From Orobanche coerulescens (lineage: Eukaryota > Streptophyta > Magnoliopsida > Lamiales > Orobanchaceae), in contig CM065809.1 of assembly GCA_033398695.1 (NCBI GenBank), forward strand, positions 88,517,644 through 88,581,643: DNA of 64,000 bases, given 5' to 3'. The first letter of the stretch is position 1, and every line of letters begins with the position of its first letter. Below are positions 21,590-34,153 of the stretch, piece by piece. The position numbers and the translations under genes are program-made. Under the pieces are notes generated by a model. The model was given only the letters and a program-made list of their open reading frames with translations. It was not told the DNA's origin and did no database searches.

Positions 21590-23976
21590 GAATATGGTAT
21601 CGGAGCTTAGGTTGTGAAAACCTAGGAAGTCGGGTCGAGTTGGGTCGTGCTTTTGTCGTGTCATTCGAGTTGTCGGTTGACAAGTGTTCGAGCTGTGGTT
21701 TTTGTTGTTCACCCGGGCTTGTGCGCTATGTGATTTACTAGTGTGGTACTGGGATTGTTGTAACTTTTTCAAATGCTGTTAACATGTTTCTTCAGATAGA
21801 GCTGTATTGTTTTCTCGAGTTGAACTGTGTTTGCAAAACGTGTCTTGAAAATATCTGTGTCGAGTATTTTCTTGAGTCGATACATGTGCCAGTATCACGG
21901 GGAATCGTCGGCTTCACGATCTGTAAGTATTGGATTTTTGAATTGCATTGATATTTATTGCCGTTCTATGTTGATATGTTCTGAGGTTCAGAAAGATATT
22001 ATGCGTTACAGTATAAGATGACAGAGTTGGGACAAGATTGATGATCTTGAGAAGTTATGATTTTGGAAATCAATATGTCGATTAAGTTTTGGAACGGAGC
22101 TGTGCATTTGGGAGAAATATTGTGGATTGTTCAGGAGAACATGTAGTCATGATAGTTCATTTTGAGATATATGAACTGTTTTTGAGCATTTGAAAATGAT
22201 ACTTTTCAAAATGAATGTTTTACGGATGTTTTTCCATAAATGACTTTTGGGCCGAGACCCAATAGATTTTTGAAATTGTTTTATAACTCAGGACTTGGGG
22301 TTCGAAAAAAAAAGTTTCCTACTTTTTAAACTTCTTGTAATGCGGAACGAGATACGGGCTGAGACCCTAATATTTCAAAAGACTTTTCTGTTTTCTTAAA
22401 AACTCCCGATACTTGTAAAACACTTTATCAATCGTTTATCTATGTCGTTCCTGCCTTTCAGGGTTCTGGATTACTTGATCAAAAGAAACTTCTCGGGAAG
22501 TCTTTCGCTGTGTTGATTTGTTTTAATGTTTTGTCATAGCATATTTGAGGTGATCCGAGATGGGATAATGGTCGACGTTGCGAGTCATGTGTGGAAAAAG
22601 GAGTTTTTGGTCGGAGTTTAAATACTGAGATTTTAAAACTCGATCGTGTGGTTTTCCGATGTAATATCAGTGGATATTGGTGACGAATCGAATTGGTATA
22701 CAGGAGTATGGATGTAGTCGAACATTTGCATACTTTTCATTTTAAACTTCGAAATCGTGTGAATTCGAAGGAAAGCTGTTATCGAATACTTGGCACCAAC
22801 GAGCCGATTTAATTTTTTCGAAAATTGATTTCGTGGTCTTACGAAAATTTATGTTTTGAGTTTTGAAATTTTTGAATAAACTTTCGAAAATTTGTCTTCT
22901 TGACGAGATATATGATTTCAAACTGGTTTTGAAAATATGATCGATATACATACGCATTTAGTGCATAATGCATATCATGGTGAAGTTCTGAGTGTGACTC
23001 ACGAACTGGATAAGGCGTCAGTATGGAACGATGAATAGAGATTCGAACTTCAGTATGGTAGTTTGGTTATCCAGTGATGATCGGTTGATTTATCGGATAA
23101 GAAAAATATGCTGCGTGTTGTAGATTCATGCACATGATGTAATTTTGGAACTTTGGATTTTGTGAAACTGGGACGTATGCACTACCATAATGTTTTGAAT
23201 GGGCTCTTTGTAAGTGTAGATTTGGGGATGGTGCCCCCCCATGATGGTTGTTTTGGATATTGAGTGGTCGTTCCCACTCCTTGTATGAATTGGCATGTTC
23301 ATCGATTTGCGATTGGTTGTTCGTATGCCGAGGGGGATGTTCACCAGTCGGTTGTGTTTCATTGAGATTCACTGTATGTGATTTGTTTAATGTTTTGAGA
23401 ATTTTGTTCTTTCGTATGTCGGTTTCTGCGATTCTATGTTGATCATGTTGGAGCTTACCGTGTGAGGGTATTCCCAATTATCGTTGATCGTTCATTGGTT
23501 ATATTGGAGTTTATCATGTCGATGATATTTTCGGTCAATTTGTTGATTGATCATCGTTAACGATCGTTTGAGCGTTCGGATGTTATGTCGATATTTCAGG
23601 ATTCGTTGCCATTGTGTTGGGCAGTTGTTTCACAGATGTATCGTGTATTATTGATTTGTATCAGGATTTGGACTTGATTGTGTAATCGAACAGACAGGAT
23701 TTGAAACGGATAGATTATTTCTTCCGAAGATGTTATATTTTTGTTGAGACTCATGGAATTGTGATCGTAAGCGTGTTGAAGCTTTACAGTGAAGTCCCTT
23801 GCTAGTATCTCAGGAGATCGTCGACTTGGCGCATATGTAAGTATGCTATTTTGGTTATTCGGTAATAATGATGATTGATCATTGTCGTGATGGTTTCGGG
23901 ATATTTGGTTGAACGGTTTTTTTTTTATGACGGATTGCAAGTTTCGAGGACGAAACTTATTTTAAGTGGTGTAGTA
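21590..23976 (+). other. Non-coding interior of the LARD with primer binding site
   Basis: It opens GAATATGGTATCGGAGC, a PBS for initiator tRNA-Met (21595-21606). The remaining 2.4 kb have no Gag or Pol signature. A segment near 21890-21930 (AGTATCACGGGGAATCGTCG then TGTAAGTAT) recurs in modified form at 23795-23840, each ending in a GTAAGTAT word. The PPT next to the 3' LTR is weak (TTTTAAGTGGTGTAGTA, 23960-23976). Confidence 0.8.
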
Positions 23977-24252
23977 TGTAATATCCGGAATTTCCACTAC
24001 TGTTGTTTAAGATTATTTTATCCGAGTTAGGTGGTACAGCGTGGAATCTGTACAGTATGGGTAAAATAATTGAAGGACCGAGACATCTGTATTGGTATGA
24101 TTGTCGTACTTGGTCGAAAATTGCAATTGAGGATGTTGTGTATCATATGAGAATATTATTGAATTGAGTATATGTATTCAGTATGCCGTATGTTCGCATT
24201 CTGTATGTTGAGACGTTGGACAAGAATAGCTGAAATGGCTAAGTGTAACATT

Positions 24253-24775
24253 ATTAGCGCACGCTAATAATCATGAGTAGCGCACGCTATCGTGCAGGTT
24301 TAGCGCACGCTACGGATATAAGATAACGCACGCTAATGCAGTCAGATCGGAAGGAATCTGCATGTGGACCAGGCCACTTTCGGCGCACGTTCTGATAAGT
24401 CAACGGATGTTGTAATGTAGTGTTAGCGCACGCTAATACATGTTGATTAGCGCATGCTAACTGTATATCGGACAAAAAGGAATCTTATCCTCGTCAGCAC
24501 TTTCGGCGTGTGGACCTGTCTTCGGAAGCATACAGACAAACGAGTCAACTATGAGTAGCGCACGCTAAGGTAAGACACTTGCGTACGCTAAATAGAGGCA
24601 TTTACGTACGCTATTGCATAGGCATTGCGTACATAAATCACTTCATGCAGTAAGACAGTTGCCTCTGGACTTCGATAGCGCATGCTAACAAAGACAATTA
24701 GCGCACGCTAAGTGTGTAACGTACGTTAACTGAAGATGTTAGCGTACGTTAGTAATGTACAGTATATATATATAA
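24253..24775 (+). promoter_or_regulatory. Dyad-word array and TATA box, LARD 3' LTR
   Basis: Uninterrupted version of the array: TTATTAGCGCACGCTAATAATC at its start, then about 14 words to 24750 and TATATATATATAAG at 24763-24775. It shows the original sequence into which the nested element inserted in the other LTR. Confidence 0.75.
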
Positions 24776-25433
24776 GTGCAGTTGGCCATTATTCGTCATT
24801 TCCATCCATTTCTTCATGTGAACGATAGAGAGAGGTCTTAGAGTGAAGTTGAGGTCCCAAACACTTGAGTTGATCATTCCTAACAACATTTTAAACTTGG
24901 AAGTGATTGAAAACGGACTCAACCTTGGGATTCAATCCATTCCTTCAAAGAGCTAATTACTCTTCATCTATGGATTTCATTTTGGATTGAATGTTGATGT
25001 TCTTGAGTTAATGATTATCATATAAACAAGTTGATAAGCATGATTATGAGATGGATTACCGGATTATGATGATGTTATTGTTGACATGAAGATGTTGATA
25101 TGATTCTTGTGGTTTGAATAGTGTTGTTCGTTTTCTTGAGATAAGTGGATTAATCCTTCTCCTCAGTTTCGGATGTTGATGTTATTGTCGATGATTACTC
25201 CCGGTAATGATAGATTATGAAAGTGTTGTTACATTCTTAATGTTTCATGATGTTGATATTGAGGAAGATGATATATGGATATAGGACTTGGATTATAAGT
25301 TGAATGATTGTTTGTATGTTAAAGGATATCGGATTTCGTTGTTTTGGTGACTATAAACATGGTTTTGGATCACTTAGTGTTCTTGATCATCGTCATATGT
25401 TGATCGGTACCTGAAAAGCATGCAAATTGTGCA

Positions 25434-25521
25434 GCATTAGCGCACGCTAAGCTTATTGTCTAGCGCACGCTAACGGGAACAACTTAGCGCACGCTACGTT
25501 AAGTGATTAACGTGCGCTAAG
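25434..25521 (+). repeat. Second dyad-word cluster, LARD 3' LTR
   Basis: Four words matching 19611-19697. In this copy the second word is TAGCGCACGCTAAC rather than TAGTGCACGCTAAC, so the 5' LTR copy has a C-to-T change at CpG. Confidence 0.8.
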
Positions 25522-26248
25522 TCATCAGGCAGGGTAGTATATTCTGTTTCGGTTATGAATTCGTGATCGTTTAAGTTGGTTTGATCAGAATTGTGGTTAA
25601 CCGAGATGTTGTTGAGCCATTGGGTTTGTGAATTGATTTTTATCGATTGTTGATTGTTATCGAACTTGCTATTTATCGAATTACTAGGTTGAGAATATTG
25701 ATCGGTGGTTATAACCGTACGCTGTGGTCGTGTTCGAGTATGTTCGTGAATTACTTTGGTCGGGATCGAGGGACTTGTAGACGACGGCAAGGAATTGGTA
25801 ATGGCTTCATTGGTATCGAGGCAAGTTATTACTTGCCCAGTTTATATTATTTAATGAATGGTTTCAGTTTCATTCATTTATAATTCGTATAGCAATGTTT
25901 ATAAATCGTAATCACAGGAGAGTTGAGATTATAGGTTGTATTTGAGTTTTGGGAATTAAATCATAATGTATATGATTTACATTCTTGTTGGCATACTTGG
26001 TATCGAGGATACATCATGGTATTGACAAAGGCGTGAATTATTTACCATCCGTGACATTTCGGATCGTCGAATATTCAGAATAATGGTTCGTGATGGTCTG
26101 GACATCGAGATTGCTCTCGAAGGATTCGGGGCAAGTACTCTAATCATTTTTGTCATTTCATGTCGGTCATGTTGTGATACATGCGTGTATCGTTGTTGTC
26201 ATGCATTGTGTATCATTGTTATATGTATTTGTGCATTGTTGTTGTATG

Positions 26249-26380
26249 TCCACCTCAGGTTGGTCCGACGGGATCATCGGGGGATCTATGCTAGCGTGCG
26301 CTGGATCAACGGATGGGTTTTCCACCTCGGGTTGGTCTGACGGGATCATCGGGGGATCTAGGCAGTGAACGTTAGATCAT
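26249..26380 (+). repeat. Two-copy GGTCCGACGGG module, LARD 3' LTR
   Basis: Partner of 20425-20555 with a few substitutions; here both units keep GACGGGATCATCGGGGGATCTA. Confidence 0.8.
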
Positions 26381-27415
26381 CGAATTGCCAGGTATTGTTG
26401 TTGTGCATATGTATATTATGGGCTTGCCATAAGTATACATTGTATTGTTGTGATCATATTGACGTTGTCATATGAGTATGCATTTGTATGTCTTGTGTTA
26501 GGACCATGTCCGTATGTTATGTTGATCTGATCTCGGATTAGACTGACGTGATGGTAATGGTATTTAGTATCTTGAGGTATGTTCCGTATTTCCTTGATAC
26601 TTGTCTTTGATGGACAATCGATTATCGTATTGGAATTGTCGATGTTATCCGATGGTTTGAATTGGCCAGAGTTGGTATAATTTCCGTATCGCGAGTTATG
26701 ATAATGTTTTGAGAACCTTGAGTATTGTTGAGATACCATACAGATATTTCGGTATTATTTTAATGTGTTGTTAAGGATACGAATCGTGGATTCTCATAAA
26801 GTTACGACGGTAAGATTACATTGGTCGTATTCTTACTTAGTATTTCCATTGATATGTAATTATTGACGAGATGTGATGGTTATCATTGTTGGATATTATG
26901 GCTGACCCCGTCATGGGCTTTCTTTTTAGGTTCTTGGATTATCAAGCTTCTAGCGGTCGTGGAGAGATGAACTTCCCGGAGGATACTGGCAAGGGCATGT
27001 ATTTGTGTTTTGAGTTTCTGATCAATTGTTGTATTCCGCTGCTAGAGTATTTCAATTGTTTGTCTTTATCCGCTGCATGAGTATTTTTAAATGGCCTTTT
27101 TGGTATCCGGTAACTTAGGTTACTTTGGCAATCATTTTCTAAACCTATTCTGTCGGTACGTGTAAGTGATAGCTTAACGTATGTTTTTAAACAGTTGAGT
27201 TTTGGCATTTTGGGCCTTGTGGTTTCAAATGAGTTCTTACGACGGTTTGATAAACGAGTTTTATAAATCTTCGAATGTTTTTAATAGATAATACCGTCGT
27301 TAGCCTCTTGGGCGTTTGTAAATGTTTGCGACAATTTCCTTCAGCCTTGTGGGTTCCATCTCGGGGCCCACGGTGCTGTAATATTCCCGGTCGGATCTGG
27401 GGGTGTTACATGTAC

Positions 27416-27604
27416 AACAAACAGTTCCCGAACAGATAGCAAAGCCCGTCTCGGATCATGAAGAAGAAGCCCGCGCCACTTGCCAAGAGCAATCAGTCCC
27501 TCTTCCGGAGCAGGCGGAAGCTGAGAGTCAGCAGGAGGATTCAGTCCCTCCTGTACCCCCGACTACATAAAATCAAGCCGAACAGGAGGAATCAGCGGAA
27601 GTTG
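27416..27604 (+). pseudogene. Fragment of sirevirus third ORF, right part
   Basis: Continuation of 15741-16051 after the LARD, with the repeated QEDSVPP-type phrase also readable on the minus strand near 52350. The frame has stops. It ends near 27604, where copia LTR sequence begins. Confidence 0.7.
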
Positions 27605-28552
27605 GGAGCACATATTATAGGTATGCTAATTAGATTAGTACACTCGAACTCGACTCACCTCGATTTAGTCACATAGATTTCACTCTAGGATAGTCAATGA
27701 CTGAATCGAAAGGTTGTGATAAGTATACGTGAACCTTTGACTTGAGGATTCAGTATGAAATGTGCGTGTGACATTAAGTTTGTCATTAGAGTATCTCAAT
27801 CGAAACACCGGTTGGTGGGGTTAACCTCAAAATGTAACTTAGTGGGCAAGTAGCAGTCTCTACTGAATACCAAGATATGATTCTTTCTCATATATGTGAG
27901 CAGATAAATGTCCTATGTGGTTAATGGCAAATGAGATCATAAGTCTTTGGTCAAAACATTTAGAGCCAGTTGTATTTGATACACGAAAGCTTAGTGATCA
28001 CAGTTTGCATTAACAAATGCACAGAGTCAAGTTATAATAGGATTTGACATTACCATGACCCTAACACTTGATCAGGACGTTTAATTGAAGGGTTTATACA
28101 TATATGATACTCATAACTAAAGGTTTTGGAATGATCCCTATCATTCGTTCTCAGTTGGGTTGCAGTGTGAGCCACAAGACTGGCTAAGTCTTGAAGTGAT
28201 CGTTATAAATTTCCGATCATCATTCTAATATAAGAAAATTTTTATCCTATAACCACTTCATATAGCCGTGATCTTGATGTCTTGAAGTGATCGTTATAAT
28301 TTTTCAATCACCTTTCCAACGCTTGATATATACATGCGCAGTATTTTTGGTGTTCGGGACGTCTAGAAAGCTTGGATTGTTTTCTACAATATTTAATCAA
28401 ACGACTTCAAGATTATGATTTCTTATTCATGCTTTGTGTTTTATATTCGTATATACGATGCTTGATCGGTCCTGTTAGGGGCTCGTATTTATTCGGTTTG
28501 ATTCGTTTATTTTTTTGCTGCGTAATTCGATTATTATTGTTGAATCCCAACA
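27605..28552 (+). mobile_element. Copia LTR fragment, 3' portion
   Basis: Collinear with 30228-30561 and then parts of 44892-46216 of copia C: GTATGCTAAT, TGACCCTAACACTTGATC, GGAATGATCC and the LTR end GAATCCCAACA. The first part of the LTR is missing and its middle differs, with a repeat of TCTTGAAGTGATCGTTATAA at about 28190 and 28274. The family is copia C/F. Confidence 0.75.
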
Positions 28553-29878
28553 ATTCCAGGGGTGTTACATTTATGGTATCCTTGCTTAGATTGTGGAATC
28601 CTAGGTTGTGGGGTTGAGACGAGTCGTGACTTTTCGAGTCATGTTTTGTCGCGTCATCTAAGTTGTTGGTTGACAAATCCAGTTGTGCGTTGTCACATCA
28701 TGTCGTTTGTATTGTTGGTTGAGATTAGTTTCATAGGCAACTATCATCTTCGTACGACCTATGGGTGTAAGTCTCCTCTTTTTGTGCTATATCTTGTGTT
28801 TCATGACTTTATTTAAATGTCTGATGCGAGATGGAACTGGTGTTGATACTTGTAGCATCTTATGCATGAATTGGTCGGTATATAGTGATGGATCGAATTA
28901 GGAGTGATGTAGTGTGTTGAAAATTTCTGGATACTGATGTGTTCTAGAATGTGCCTCGATTGTAAAGTTTGTTGAGAACGGAGACAGATTATGTCGATCT
29001 TTGTTTAAATTTCGTGTTTATGAGTTGTGCCTGTTGAACTCGTAATTTTGGGTATCAAATAGTTGTGTAAATGGGAATCGAATATTTTGATTGACTATTA
29101 TTTTACGTTGCATGTGCACTTTAAAATGATTTCTGAAATTTAATAAACTTGGGTACACTTTTGGAAGGAATTCGATTCCCTAAAGTATTTTGACCGAGCG
29201 TGTAAGCGGCTCTTAATGTGCATACTGAAAATTATTGGATTTTGGCACGATGACCTTATTTTTTCAAAGAATTCCTTATGATGGTGCTCGAAAAATGTAT
29301 TTTGGGAAGTCTTTGAGTGTTTTGAAAAATGCTTCCGTCATTTACCTTTTGGCATGAATGAAAGGATGTTGGAAACGATTTTTCGCGAATGGGTTTCATT
29401 TTCGATTTACTCAAGAGTATGATTTGAGAATTCTTTCACACCATAGAAAATTTTGAGTTCCAAAATGAAAATGCGATTTTATTTTAAACAGGGTGAAAGA
29501 TGAAAACTTTTAAGGTTTTTAATTAGTCACGATGTTTTGTCCTGAAGGAACAATGATAGTTCCTAAGTGTTCAACGGAAAGCATTTTGACACTATATTCG
29601 ATTTAAACTTTCAAGTTCTGATTTTGGAAAATTTTATTATTTGCAAAATGACATTTTCGAAATCACTATATTTATAATTGAGTTAAGATACAATATGTGC
29701 ATCATGTGGATATATCACTTAAGGCAGTTAGCCATAATTGTGACTAACTCGTTTGCATGATAGGCCAAGTCATTTTGACACATTTGTCATGTTGCCGTTC
29801 TCGTTGGAGAATTTTGGATCGCGTTCCTAAATGTGTGTTGTATGGTTTGGGTTCGTTTCGTAGCTTGTATGATATTGT
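28553..29878 (+). mobile_element. Relic of a LARD-like gypsy interior
   Basis: It begins with the last 17 bp of a gypsy LTR (CCAGGGGTGTTACA) and a degraded PBS (28574-28580), then sequence resembling the LARD interior, including GTCGTG...TTTTCGAGTCAT and GTTGGTTGACAA. Almost the entire LTR is missing. No coding region is readable. It is interrupted at 29879 by copia C. Confidence 0.65.
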
Positions 29879-30561
29879 TGTTAGGAGTATGCCCTCGAAT
29901 GCCACTCAGAGGATGTTGGAGTGAGGGCATTGTACTTGTTATTATGTAAATTATTAACAGAAGGCAATTGTATGTTTCTTTATTTACTCGTAGTCATTGG
30001 CATTCCTGACTCGTAAATATATATACATAAACTAGTCCATGTATTTGAGAGCAAAACATTCCACCGATTATTGGATAAGGGTGTCGTCACTGGAAAAGTT
30101 TATGGCTCAAATACTTAATCGTTCGCAACTCGATGAAACTTGACTGGGTGTTAAGTTTTTGTGAAGACTTGTATGACGTGTTTTTTGACTTAGGGAGTGC
30201 CTGTCGTTACTAATGGTTAGTGGTAGAACACGTTATACGTATGCTAATGAGATTAGTATACTCGAACTGACTCACCCTCAATTCTTCACACGGATTACAG
30301 TCCGGGACAGACAGTGACGAAATCGAAAGACTATGATAGGTATTCATGAACCTTCGACTTGAGGATTTAGTAGGGATGTGCTTGTGACGTTAAGATTTTC
30401 CCTAGAGTAGTTCGACCCAGAAAAGCGGAAGGTGTGGGTCAACCTCAACGTGCATCTTGACAGGTAAGTAGTAGGTTCTACTAAATACCGAGATAAGATT
30501 CTTTCTCCTGTAAGTGAATAGGTATATGTCCTATACGGTTATTGGCAAATGAGATCATAAG
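29879..30561 (+). mobile_element. Copia C LTR, left part
   Basis: Begins TGTTAGGAGTATGCCC, a form seen at copia LTR starts in plants, and runs to the ataag at 30557-30561 where E1 inserted. The two parts together give a LTR of about 2.0 kb. Confidence 0.85.
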
Positions 30562-30876
30562 TGTAATATCCGTAATTTTTCCATTTTTAGCAGTTTCCAT
30601 TTTTGGTGTATGTCTATTTTTATCGACTCGCTTGTAACCGTTTCGACATTTTGAATCTATTTTGTTCTTGGAGTTTTTCCATTTGGATGAGTTTTGATGA
30701 TGTTTTCACGTAATTTTGTTTTATGGCATGTTTTGCCGTATGAACGTTCGATTCTTGTAAACTCATTCGTTTTCGTTGTTTCTTGGTTTGTACATGTTCG
30801 TATGGTTGAGTTGGTCATGTGGAGACTTTCGATTTGTAAATCCGACGTCGTTTCGTGATTTTCGGGCACTTGGGCC
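30562..30876 (+). mobile_element. Truncated 5' LTR of E1
   Basis: Starts TGTAATATCCGTAATTTTTCC and matches 33861-34153 plus the next bases after 43130. It breaks off after GGGCCATTTTTG and is joined to pol sequence. Confidence 0.88.
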
Positions 30877-33825
30877 ATTTTTGCACTTGAGATCGGAAGA
30901 AGGGGGAGTCGAGCTATCGTCTATTCCGGTAGTGTGTGAGTATCTTGATGTTTTTCCAGACGAGTTGCCGGGTTTGCCGCCGGATCGAGAAGTTGAGTTT
31001 ACCGTCGATTTAGAGCCGGGGGCAGCCCCGATTTCTAAGACGCCATACCGTACGGCGCCTGCCGAGATGCTTGAGATGAAGAAACAGTTGGGAGAGTTGC
31101 TAGACATGGGGTATATTCGACCGAGTGCTTCACCTTGGGGCGCACCGATCCTGTTTGTGAAGAAGAAGGATGGGTCACTTTGTTTGTGTATCGACTACCG
31201 AGAGTTGAATAAAGTGACCATCAAAAACAAGTATCCGCTCCCGAGGATTGATGATTTGTTTGATCAGTTGCAAGGGGCAACTGTATTTTCGAAGATTGAT
31301 TTGAGATCGGGGTATTATCAGCTCCGAGTGAAGGATACCGACATTCCGAAGACGGCCTTTCGGACGAGATACAGTCACTACGAGTTTGTGGTTATACCTT
31401 TTAGGCTAACCAACGCCCCAGCCGTGTTCATGCAGCTTATGAACAAAGTCTTTATCGAGTACCTCGATAAATGTGTAGTCGTCTTTATCGACGATATTCT
31501 GATTTACTCGAGGAACGAGGAGGAGCATGCCCGTCATTTACATATTGTGTTAGACGTTTTGAGAACTCAACATCTTTTTGCGAAGTTCTCAAAGTGCGAG
31601 TTTTGGTTACGGGAGGTTATGTTACTCGGTCATGTAATCTCGGCCGAGGGTGTTCGTGTGGACCCACATAAGGTAGAGGCAGTGTTGGATTGGGCGCCGC
31701 CCAAGAACGTGAAAGAGGTCCGCAGTTTTCTGGGATTAGCTGGGTATTACCGCAGATTCGTCGAGGGGTTCTCTAAGCTCGCTCGACCGCTGACTCAGTT
31801 GTAACAGAAGTCAGAGAAGTTTGTGTGGACCGATGAGAGGCAGAATAGTTTTGAGGAGTTGAAGAAGCGGTTGACGACCACTCCCGTTTTGGCTTTACCG
31901 AGTGGTAATGATGGTTTCTCAATTTTCAGTGATGCTTCGGGCCAAGGGCTCGGATGCGTACTTATGCAGCATGGGAGGACGATTGCCTATGCTTCCCGTC
32001 AGCTGAAACCGTACGAGCTGAATTACCCTACGCACGATCTTGAGTTGGCCGCAGTTGTATTTGCGTTGAAGATATGGCGTCATTACTTGTATGGCTCGTC
32101 GTGTCAGATTTTCACCGATCACAAGAGCCTGAAGTACATTTTCACGCAGAAGGAGCTTAATATGAGACAGAGGAGATGGTTGGAATTGATTAAGGATTAC
32201 GATCTCGAGATCCTTTATCATCCGGGCAAGGCTAATGTGGTAGCAGATGCCTTGAGCCGAAAATCGGTATCGCTTCGGGCGCTTGAGTTATTCACAGCCC
32301 AGTCGGGACTTCAGCGAGAGTTTATGAGGTTGAGCATTGAGATTGTACTGCCAGAGAGTTCCGGGCAGTTGCGTACTCTTGAGATTTCTTCATCTCTGGT
32401 CGAGGACATTAAGTCGGGACAGTTAGAGGACCCGATGTTTATTCAGCTTCGAGAGAGTGTAGGGAAGGGGAAAGCCCCGGGATTCGTTATTCATGAGGAC
32501 GGTGTGTTGAGATTCCGAGGTCGGTTGTGTGTTCCGAACGACTTGGAATTGAGACAGAGCATTATGCGAGAGGCTCATGTGTCACCTTACTCAGTCCATC
32601 TTGGCTCGAGTAAAATGTATAAAGATCTGAGGAAGAATTCCTGGTGGAACGACATGAAGAAGGAGGTAGTTCAGTTTGTAGCTAAGTGTTTGACTTGTCA
32701 GCAAGTCAAGATTGAGCATCAGCGGCCAGCCGGGTTATTGAAACCACTTCCCGTTCCGGAATGGAAGTGGGAGGACATCTCTATAGATTTTGTCACGAGT
32801 TTACCGAGGACGAAGACTGGTATGAATATGGTATGGGTGATTGTATACCGACTGACTAAGTCGGCACATTTTCTGGGCATCAAGGATACTTGGGGTCTAG
32901 AAAAGTTGGCTCGTATTTTTATCACTCAGATAGTGAGGCTTCATGGTACGCCGAGGACCATTATTTCAGACAGAGATGGCCGATTTGTATCGCATTTTTG
33001 GCAGGCGGTACATAAGGCATTGGGGCACAGTTGCATTTGAGCACTTCGTTCCATCCCCAGACCGATGGGCAGTCCGAACGTACCATTCAGACGTTCGAGG
33101 ATTTGTTGCGTGCGTGTGCGTTAGATTGGAGTAGTGACTGGGAGGATCATTTGGCTTTAATTGAGTTTACTTATAATAATAGCTGGCACGCGTAGATTAA
33201 GATGGCACCGTATGAGGCACTTTATGGCCGATGTTGCCGATCACCGATATGTTGGGATGAGCCGTCCGATTTGGTTGGCACCGAACCGGACCTTGTGTTG
33301 GAGACGAGGGAGAAAGTCTAATTGATTAGAAAGAGGATGTTGGCTGCTCAGAGTCGACAAAAGTCTTATGCGAATATTAGGCGTAGACCTTTGGAGTTTG
33401 AAGTGGGAGATCATGTTCTGTTGAGAGTGTCTCCGACGAAAGGGGTTTTCCGTTTTTTAAAGAAGGGGAAACTCAGCCCGAGATATGTTGGACCTTTCGA
33501 GGTATTAGAGAGAGTCGGTGAGTTAGCGTACCGTTTGGCGTTACCTCCGTCGCTGAGTCATGTTCATAGCGTATTTCACGTTTCCCAGTTGAGGAAGTAC
33601 GTTCCGGACCTGTCCCACATTATTGACTTTGGGGACGTGGAGATCGAGAAGGATATTACGTTTGAAGAGAGGCCCGTCAGAATTTTGGAGCGTCGTGACA
33701 AGCAGTTAAGGCACAAAACCATTCCTTTGGTTAAGGTGCAATGGTCGAGGCACGGAGTAGAAGAAGCGACGTGGGAGCTAGAGGAGGATATGCGTTCGAG
33801 ATACCCCGAGCTTTTTGATTCTTAA
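30877..33825 (+). pseudogene. pol: Decayed Pol of E1 (RT, RNase H, integrase, chromodomain)
   Basis: The frame enters just before RT ([12 protein letters not shown]). RT has FIDDIL near 31483. RNase H has DHKSLKY and VADALSRK (about 32120-32260). Integrase has CLTCQQ, IDFV, SDRDG and GQSERT, and the C-terminal tail ends [12 protein letters not shown] and YPELF. A 342-residue open frame starting in LTR sequence at 30776 reads through the deletion into RT. Breaks are a TAA at 31802-31804, a frameshift near 33025, a TAG near 33193 and a TAA near 33319. The FGL of the RT motif is FRL here. Closest relative in the window is E2. Confidence 0.92.
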
Positions 33826-33848
33826 TTTTCGGGACGAAACTTTATTTT

Positions 33849-33860
33849 AGAGGGGGAGAA
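33849..33860 (+). other. Polypurine tract of E1
   Basis: AGAGGGGGAGAA directly precedes the 3' LTR start TGTAATATCC. Confidence 0.88.
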
Positions 33861-34153
33861 TGTAATATCCGTAATTTTTCCATTTTTAGCAGTTTCCATT
33901 TTTGGTGTATGTCTATTTTTATCGACTCGTTTGTAACCGTTTAGACATTTTGAATCTATTTTGTTCTTAGAGTTTTTCCATTTGGATGAGTTTTGATGAT
34001 GTTTTCACGTAATTTCGTTTTATGGCATGTTTTGCCGTATGAACGTTCGATTCTTGTAAACTCATTCGTTTTTGTTGTTTCTTGGTTTGTACAAGTTCGT
34101 ATGGTTGAGTTGGTCATGTGGAGACTTTCGATTTGTAAATCCGACGTCGTTTC
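33861..34153 (+). mobile_element. 3' LTR of E1, left part
   Basis: First 293 bp of the E1 3' LTR, interrupted by E2 after CGACGTCGTTTC. It resumes at 43130. Confidence 0.9.

Larger units (their letters stand above)
16052..27410 (+). mobile_element. Large non-coding LTR element (LARD), gypsy-related
   Basis: Two LTRs of about 3.43 kb flank a 2.39-kb interior with a primer binding site but no recognisable gag or pol. The TSD is perfect: tgtac at 16047-16051 and 27411-27415. LTR ends (TGTAATATCC...GGGGGTGTTACA) and the PBS context are shared with E1 and E2, so it was probably mobilised by a related chromovirus. A 2.1-kb element is nested in its first LTR. The LTRs are very similar throughout, suggesting fairly recent insertion. 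Confidence 0.93.
23977..27410 (+). mobile_element. 3' LTR of the LARD
   Basis: 3,434 bp, starting TGTAATATCCGGAATTTCC and ending GGGGGTGTTACA. It matches the first LTR with scattered substitutions. It holds the same dyad array, TATA box, second cluster and two-copy module. Small frames here repeat those of the first LTR and are not genes. Confidence 0.93.
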
